Below, piece by piece: positions 1-5,745 of a stretch of DNA of 5,745 nucleotides. The notes beneath the pieces are model-generated. The model ran no database searches. It worked only from the letters and a program-made list of their open reading frames with translations, and was not told the origin of the DNA. A program made the position numbers and the translations under genes. The first letter of the stretch is position 1, and each line of letters begins with the position of its first letter. Where the stretch lies: positions 1 to 5,745 of the forward strand of contig CANHVD010000410.1 of assembly GCA_947463775.1 (NCBI GenBank), written 5' to 3'. The DNA comes from Planctomycetaceae bacterium. GTDB lineage: Bacteria > Planctomycetota > Planctomycetia > Planctomycetales > Planctomycetaceae.

Positions 1-1
1 G

Positions 2-1423
<1,422 letters not shown>

Positions 1424-1431
1424 TTCCGTAG

Positions 1432-1451
1432 CCGGAGTCGTGAGACTTCGG
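1432..1451 (+). terminator. Hairpin 1 after uvrB, candidate terminator
   Basis: Stem CCGGAGTC (1432-1439) pairs with GACTTCGG (1444-1451) around the loop GTGA, giving eight pairs of which one is a G-U wobble. It begins 8 bases after the uvrB stop codon. No uridine run follows (the next bases are AGCCGTTTC), so it is not a canonical Rho-independent terminator. It may instead stabilise the mRNA 3' end or belong to a dispersed repeat. Confidence 0.4.
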
Positions 1452-1474
1452 AGCCGTTTCTGGTCCGCAAACGT

Positions 1475-1494
1475 CTGAACTCTCACGAGTTCAG
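1475..1494 (-). terminator. Hairpin 2 after the AsmA-like gene, candidate terminator
   Basis: Read on the minus strand, stem CTGAACTC pairs perfectly with GAGTTCAG around the loop GTGA. It lies 58 bases past the stop codon of the AsmA-like gene. The bases that follow (ACGTTTGC) are not a uridine tract, so intrinsic termination is possible but unproven. It has the same orientation relative to its gene as hairpin 1 has to uvrB. Confidence 0.4.
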
Positions 1495-1552
1495 CTACGA
1501 CCTGTCTGGACTCAGTTAATTGTCCGAGAGAAATCCGCCGCAAAATCGCTGT

Positions 1553-4500
1553 CTATTGCCGCCGTGCTTGATTTCCAGGCTGGACATTAAAGAAGTTCGG
1601 GATCGTCAACGATGGAACCGGTTCGCCCGGTCGCGGTTGAGTTCCAAGGAACTGTCGCATTGACTCATCCAGTTTGATCCGGTTACGCACGTCCGTTTGA
1701 GGCTTGTCGATCGTTCCGCGTACTTTGACATTGACCCACTGCGTCGCCAGCGAAGACAGAATCCCCTTGGCCGGCCTTGAGAAGAAGTCGAGCACAACAT
1801 CGCCGCCGAAACCAACGCTGCCGCGTCCGCGCAGAGTCAACGCGTCGCCCACGAGGTCAATCGGATCAAACCAGAATGCTCGGTCGTGAATTTCAAACGT
1901 CATCAGAGCATACTTGAACGCCGTACGATCCGGCACGGCGAAGTTGAGTCGATTCAACGCCGCCAGCATTTCGAGAACAACGGGCACTTCGTACAACGCG
2001 GCCGGATTAATCTGGAACTGGCCTTTGCCGGTCAGATTCGATGCCGAATCTCCATCACCGGTCACGAAGATCCACGAATTCACGACGCCTCTAATATTGC
2101 GTTGATCGGTCAGATGCTGAACAGCATAACGTTCCAGCAATGCGTTACGAAGTTCGGCGAACAATCGGTACTGACTTCCGGCACGCAGTTTGATCAGGCC
2201 ATCCATCTCCAGTGAACCACCGTAAGCCTGAGCCTGAATGCGTTCTTCAGCCGGGACATCGCGCGGACGAATTCGCCCCTGAATCACGTCGCGATTACCG
2301 AGCACCAGCTCTTCCTCGGTCATTGTGTACGGGCCATTGATCCCGGCAATCTGCATGTCAAGCACTTCGACTTTGTCGAGCCGGATCGCTCCCTTATTGC
2401 GGAGCTGATAGCCATCCCAGGTCCCGCTGGCCTGAACAATTCCGGAGACTTTCTTGAGATCCAGCCCGGCCGCAATTTCACATTCTCTCAGCCGAAGCGT
2501 CGTATTCCATGCGGCCGTGGTTGGAGCATTGTTGTTTGCGATGCCGCGGAAATCCAGTTCCGACGCCTCCATCGAAACCTTGCCCGTCGGAGCCAGTCGC
2601 GACATCGTTTCGCGCCAACCATTGGGCAACGCTGCTCGCAAACTGTCGTCAGGCTTCAGCTCAATCGCATTCAGGTCGTCGAGATGTAACTGCCATAAAC
2701 CATCGAGACTGGCCTTCGCCCATCCACTGGCAGTGATCACCGCGCCGTCATGTTCGGCATCGATCGAATGGATACGACAGTGTTGAGAACCCGCGGATGC
2801 CGGATCGTTTGGATCGTAACTCAGCCAGGCAGAACGAATATTCATCTGCAGTGGAAAAGGCCGAGGGTAAACTCGAGCATCGAACACATGCACATCATCC
2901 AGACGAACGACCACCTTCTGTCCCGGAGCTGCAGTCCAGTCGACAGTTGTTGTGAGACTGACTCGCCCCTCCGGATTCAGCATGGACCAGACCGCTCGCG
3001 ACGATTCATTGAGCGAATTGAAGAGATCTGCATCCAGCTTCGCGCCCTCGGTACGCACGACAAGATGCAGCTCTCCCGGGGCTGGTAAACCTCGGAAGTA
3101 TCCCTGAGCTGATAATTCGCCAGGCCCATGCCAGCCATGCAGCTCTGCAAACTGCCAGCTCTTCTCCCTTGAGTTGAACTGCACTTTACCACTGAGTCGG
3201 TCTATCTCGTACGGAAAGCCGCGGAACCGCAGCTTGCCGTCATGCACCGCGGCCGAGACGTTGATGTGCGTCGGCTGATCCAGTCCTGGCTCGCGCACGC
3301 ACTGAACATCCGCGCTGGCAAAACCGGCAATGTTCATCGTGTCGATGACTTTGCGTCCCTGCTCATCCAGAGCATCACGGAATCGACCGTCCAACGGCAT
3401 ATCGTCGACATGGACGTTCATCTCCAGATTGATCTCTGCCCCGGGATTTCTGAGCCATCCTTTAGCCGTGGCTGGAAGATTACCCAACTGCCCCGCCGCT
3501 TCCAGATCAAACACAACCTCATGCATCGAACTGGCAGTGTCTGGCATAGGTCGCTGACTGAGCGTCGCACTGATGTTGGAAACAGGGTATCGAAACTTGT
3601 GAAACAGAATCGACGCACCTTCGGCTTTGCCGGTCACACTGGCCGGCAACCACTTTCCGGACGCAAACTGCCGGAACACCACATCGCCGCTGACCTTACC
3701 AACCGGCTGAAAATGATCGAAAAACTTCTGTGACTTGGGCGGCATCAGAGGCTTCAGGTCCTGATTAACCGGAAAGTTCTCGAGATGCAGGTTTGCGGTC
3801 GGTGCCTCCGCATTGACTCCCAGCGGCATCTGCAAATCGCCCGTAATCAAAGCATCCCCGTCACGCGCATTGATCAGCCGAAATTCGATATGGGAATTGC
3901 TCCAGAAGAACTTGGCTCGCACATCCGTCAGTTCAATCGGAACGACCGGCGAGCTTATCTGGCCGTCGCGAATATCGACATCCAGATGCAGATCCGGAAC
4001 CGAGGCGTCTGCTCGCTTTTCGACTCGGAAATCAACATCCAGTACGCCCAGAAATCTCGGTGATACGCCGCTGGTTCCAATCACCAGCGCTGCGGTCTCC
4101 TGCTCGGCGGATGCCGACTGTGCTGGTGTTGGTGGCGGAAGAACTTTAGCCATTGAAGTATCAAGCTTCTGCAATTCCTCGGCCAGTTGTGGTGCCGTAG
4201 ACTTGGCGATCTCCAGAAGACTCTGGTCGGCATTCATGCCGTTAAGCTTTCCTCCCAGCGTCCATGTTTTTTTGCGAAGATCGCAGTCTCCGCTGATGGC
4301 AAGATCGCCGGCGCCAGGAAGTGTCAACAATCCGTTGAAGTCGTAAGACTCCGCGGACGCTGGCACGGCTTGAAATAAGGGCGTGCTGACCAACAAGCTG
4401 GCAGGAGGAATCCCTTCACCATGCTCCAGCATCACCTGAGCACGAACCTTCTCCAGAGTGACTGTCGGTGGAACAAGCGGATCTTTCGACAACGGAACAA

Positions 4501-4894
4501 ATTGATAATCCTGCCAGTTCCAGCGGCCGTCGGCACGACGTCGCAACAATATGTCGATGCCGGAAACTCTTAACGTTCGCAACAGCACCTGCTGCCGCTC
4601 AATCAGCATCGCCTCGTCGACCGCGACTTCCAGTGATTCAGCACGCAAGACAGGACGATTCGTTTTGCGATCTCGAATCTCAATGCCGCTGAGCTTTGCT
4701 GTTGAGGTCGTCACTAGCTGCAGTTCCCGGAAGTGCAGTTCAAGGTCCGGGGCGGCTTTATCAAACGTCGTCAGCAGCACCTGACGCATCATCGAATTGC
4801 CGTTCTGCCAAAGCCAGACACCGCCCGCGCCCATGGCGATTACTATCGCCAGCGCAATGCACAGCATCCACTTGAGAACCGCCGAGAACTTCAT
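1553..4894 (-). CDS. Large membrane-anchored AsmA-like protein with tandem beta-rich modules
   Basis: A 1113-residue protein of the AsmA/TamB/YhdP-like group, whose members are anchored in the inner membrane, span the periplasm and are linked to outer-membrane assembly or phospholipid transfer. Lys2 and Lys8 precede a single hydrophobic helix at about residues 9-29, which predicts a cytoplasmic N-terminus and a periplasmic bulk. Residues 35-130 have the AsmA N-terminal pattern ending in DGRWNW (122-127). A linker with PPPTP (253-257) leads into about six repeated modules (about 280-1065). The last resembles the AsmA C-terminal region and ends in RGTIDKP (1059-1065). A Pro-rich tail of 48 residues follows. 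The ATG at 4894 is chosen because it starts just before the membrane helix and has AGGG upstream; the frame stays open to 5143, but that extension overlaps the upstream gene and has no domain character. The substrate is unknown. Family assignment rests on pattern recognition, not alignment. Confidence 0.85.
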   Translation of the reverse strand: MKFSAVLKWMLCIALAIVIAMGAGGVWLWQNGNSMMRQVLLTTFDKAAPDLELHFRELQLVTTSTAKLSGIEIRDRKTNRPVLRAESLEVAVDEAMLIERQQVLLRTLRVSGIDILLRRRADGRWNWQDYQFVPLSKDPLVPPTVTLEKVRAQVMLEHGEGIPPASLLVSTPLFQAVPASAESYDFNGLLTLPGAGDLAISGDCDLRKKTWTLGGKLNGMNADQSLLEIAKSTAPQLAEELQKLDTSMAKVLPPPTPAQSASAEQETAALVIGTSGVSPRFLGVLDVDFRVEKRADASVPDLHLDVDIRDGQISSPVVPIELTDVRAKFFWSNSHIEFRLINARDGDALITGDLQMPLGVNAEAPTANLHLENFPVNQDLKPLMPPKSQKFFDHFQPVGKVSGDVVFRQFASGKWLPASVTGKAEGASILFHKFRYPVSNISATLSQRPMPDTASSMHEVVFDLEAAGQLGNLPATAKGWLRNPGAEINLEMNVHVDDMPLDGRFRDALDEQGRKVIDTMNIAGFASADVQCVREPGLDQPTHINVSAAVHDGKLRFRGFPYEIDRLSGKVQFNSREKSWQFAELHGWHGPGELSAQGYFRGLPAPGELHLVVRTEGAKLDADLFNSLNESSRAVWSMLNPEGRVSLTTTVDWTAAPGQKVVVRLDDVHVFDARVYPRPFPLQMNIRSAWLSYDPNDPASAGSQHCRIHSIDAEHDGAVITASGWAKASLDGLWQLHLDDLNAIELKPDDSLRAALPNGWRETMSRLAPTGKVSMEASELDFRGIANNNAPTTAAWNTTLRLRECEIAAGLDLKKVSGIVQASGTWDGYQLRNKGAIRLDKVEVLDMQIAGINGPYTMTEEELVLGNRDVIQGRIRPRDVPAEERIQAQAYGGSLEMDGLIKLRAGSQYRLFAELRNALLERYAVQHLTDQRNIRGVVNSWIFVTGDGDSASNLTGKGQFQINPAALYEVPVVLEMLAALNRLNFAVPDRTAFKYALMTFEIHDRAFWFDPIDLVGDALTLRGRGSVGFGGDVVLDFFSRPAKGILSSLATQWVNVKVRGTIDKPQTDVRNRIKLDESMRQFLGTQPRPGEPVPSLTIPNFFNVQPGNQARRQ
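1700..4057 (-). repeat. Protein-level tandem modules of the AsmA-like protein
   Basis: Modules recur with an anchor glycine at residues 283, 399, 524, 643, 771 and, more diverged, 936. This glycine lies in a P-x-G-x-V-S-like strand (PVGKVS, PEGRVS, PTGKVS). About 37 residues later come related segments: VPIELTDVRAK (318-328), YPVSNISATL (436-445), FPYEIDRLSGKV (560-571), FPLQMNIRSAWL (680-691) and LDLKKVSGIV (811-820). The Ala or Gly near the end of this segment falls 44-47 residues after the anchor glycine in the first five modules. Each module then runs through a short strand and a G-x-G or A-x-G turn to the next. The regular spacing supports a repeated beta-groove fold; DNA-level identity between repeats is low, so they are ancient. 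Confidence 0.65.
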
Positions 4895-4898
4895 GCAT

Positions 4899-4902
4899 CC
4901 CT
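4899..4902 (-). promoter_or_regulatory. Weak Shine-Dalgarno-like AGGG before the AsmA-like gene
   Basis: On the minus strand the bases AGGGATGC directly precede ATG at 4894, leaving a spacer of only 4 bases, which is short. The 38-base gap after the upstream stop codon (4895-4932) has no obvious promoter or hairpin, which fits co-transcription with the glycosyltransferase gene. It supports the chosen start only modestly. Confidence 0.4.
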
Positions 4903-4932
4903 GCCAGTCGCAACTTCCGTTTTTACGAGCAT

Positions 4933-5745
4933 TTAAGCTCGACGCAACCCGATTCTTGCCATCATGACAACCCATCCCTGAGCCGCAATGATGGACAGCG
5001 GGAATTCGACCGGCAGACGATACCGAATTGAGCCCACAAAAACCATATGAACCACTAAGAACTGGAGGAATGGACCGGTCAACAGAGCAATCAGAGCAGG
5101 CTGTTTTCGCAGGTGGACAATCCCGACGATGATCAAGCCCCAAAAAGTGGCGTACCAGGAAAGGCAGGCCAGCGAAGCTGGGCCGCCTGAGAAGCCTGCG
5201 GCGTTAAGTGTTGGACTGAGATATCGCCCTGCTTTCAAAATCGCCAATTCAACGGTTCGCACCGGGTTATTGACGGCAAACTCGAAGGCTCTCTGCTTGT
5301 AATGAGCATTCGTGTCGTACTCCGACATCTTCGAAAAAACGTTTTCGGTATCCACGAACGTCATGTCGCTTGCGCCGGTTGCTCCGGGATGAAGACCGTC
5401 GTAAAGACTAGGGCCGGACCATAGCGACGTGAAAATCCAGTAGCCGGTGACATTGTGATTTCGCCAGGCCCATGGGAAAAGGGCCAGGTAACACCCTGCA
5501 AAAATGAGCGATGCGTACAGAATCCGACGACGCCAGGCCTGATGGCTCCAGATAATAACCATCAGAGAACTTAGCCACGGCCACAGAATCCAGCCAGGAC
5601 GAACCAGAGTTGTCAGGCCGGTCAGCAACCCGGCCAGAAAAGAATTGCCCGCCGTCAGTGCCTCCCCTGTTCGAACGAGTTTCGTCAACGGAAGTAGACA
5701 GGCCAGGAGTCCGAAACTAAAAAATGTTTCCGACAGAATCTGCAC
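4933..5745 (-). CDS. Polytopic membrane glycosyltransferase, ArnT/PMT-like (C-terminal part, 5' end beyond window)
   Basis: The visible 270 residues form the C-terminal part of an integral membrane protein resembling GT39/GT83-type transferases (PMT_2, ArnT, RgtA-D-like). Such enzymes move a sugar from a polyprenyl-phosphate donor to lipid or protein acceptors on the outer face of the inner membrane. I see about six or seven hydrophobic segments, near residues 3-24, 36-50, 52-66, 74-91, 190-210, 216-238 and 246-264 counting from the window edge. Supporting motifs are PWAWRN (91-96), followed by a Gly/Tyr-rich loop with GPSLYDGLHPGATG (111-124), and RYRLPVE (241-247) before the last helix; all are typical of this superfamily. 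The SETFFSF stretch at the edge looks like a mid-protein helix, so the GTG at 5745 is probably internal. The N-terminal catalytic acidic loop is outside the window. The gene ends with TAA 38 bases before the AsmA-like gene on the same strand, suggesting an operon. Donor and acceptor cannot be told. Confidence 0.83.
   Translation of the reverse strand: MQILSETFFSFGLLACLLPLTKLVRTGEALTAGNSFLAGLLTGLTTLVRPGWILWPWLSSLMVIIWSHQAWRRRILYASLIFAGCYLALFPWAWRNHNVTGYWIFTSLWSGPSLYDGLHPGATGASDMTFVDTENVFSKMSEYDTNAHYKQRAFEFAVNNPVRTVELAILKAGRYLSPTLNAAGFSGGPASLACLSWYATFWGLIIVGIVHLRKQPALIALLTGPFLQFLVVHMVFVGSIRYRLPVEFPLSIIAAQGWVVMMARIGLRRA

Larger units (their letters stand above)
1427..1499. repeat. Two inverted copies of a 25-base hairpin element between convergent genes
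   Basis: Arm 1 (1427-1451) and the reverse complement of arm 2 (1475-1499) match at 20 of 25 positions. Both share the ends CGTAGC and the core TCGTGAGA. The 23-base spacer carries CGTTT (1455-1459) complementary to AAACG (1469-1473), so the whole 73 bases could also fold as one long imperfect stem. Each arm is itself a hairpin. The 10-base stretch at 1504-1513 (GTCTGGACTC) matches the left side of arm 2 (1473-1482) at 9 of 10 bases and may be a decayed third copy. The element fills most of the 129-base gap between uvrB and the AsmA-like gene. It could be a bidirectional transcription terminator, a REP-like or MITE-like dispersed repeat, or both. The arrangement is seen directly; the function is inferred. 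Confidence 0.75.

Noticed and set aside
4267..4273. A second A7 run on the minus strand within the AsmA-like gene, considered as a slippage or frameshift site
   Set aside because: It encodes Lys-Lys in a frame that stays open with consistent domain character on both sides, so there is no sign of a frameshift.
3242..4346. Long plus-strand open frames (163 and 177 codons) opposite the AsmA-like gene
   Set aside because: They are antisense shadows. The minus-strand frame has coherent family features, while these translations are Arg/Ser-rich with no recognisable motif.
4895..5143. An 83-codon in-frame upstream extension of the AsmA-like gene, which would make it 1196 residues
   Set aside because: It overlaps the glycosyltransferase coding region in another frame, is rich in Cys, Arg and Ser without domain character, and would put the clear N-terminal membrane helix inside the protein.

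Overview
The window holds three protein-coding genes and a short structured intergenic element. The likely source is a bacterium of the Planctomycetes. That assignment is an inference from moderate GC, the style of the large AsmA-like protein, and a style of dispersed hairpin that I associate with this group; no 16S rRNA or other decisive marker is present.

Left part (2-1423, + strand): the 3' two thirds of uvrB, the helicase-like damage-verification subunit of the UvrABC nucleotide excision repair nuclease. Its 5' end, with the Walker A and beta-hairpin regions, lies outside the window. Centre-left (1424-1552): a 129-base convergent intergenic region. It contains two inverted copies of a 25-base element. 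Each copy folds into an 8-bp hairpin with a 4-base loop, and the two copies differ mainly by compensated base-pair changes.

Right part (1553-5745, - strand): two genes that read as one transcription unit. The upstream gene (4933-5745, its 5' end beyond the window) is the C-terminal part of a polytopic, ArnT/PMT-like membrane glycosyltransferase. After a 38-base gap comes a 1113-residue AsmA-like protein (1553-4894). It has one N-terminal membrane anchor, an AsmA-type N-terminal region, about six tandem beta-rich modules of roughly 116-165 residues, and an AsmA-like C-terminal region. Together they suggest a cell-envelope function: glycan or lipid modification beside a candidate lipid-transfer or envelope-assembly protein. 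The link is inferred from position only.

I see no mobile element, CRISPR array, tRNA or rRNA, and no clear evidence of a novel multi-gene system. The two observations most worth following are the covarying hairpin pair and the internal repeat architecture of the AsmA-like protein.
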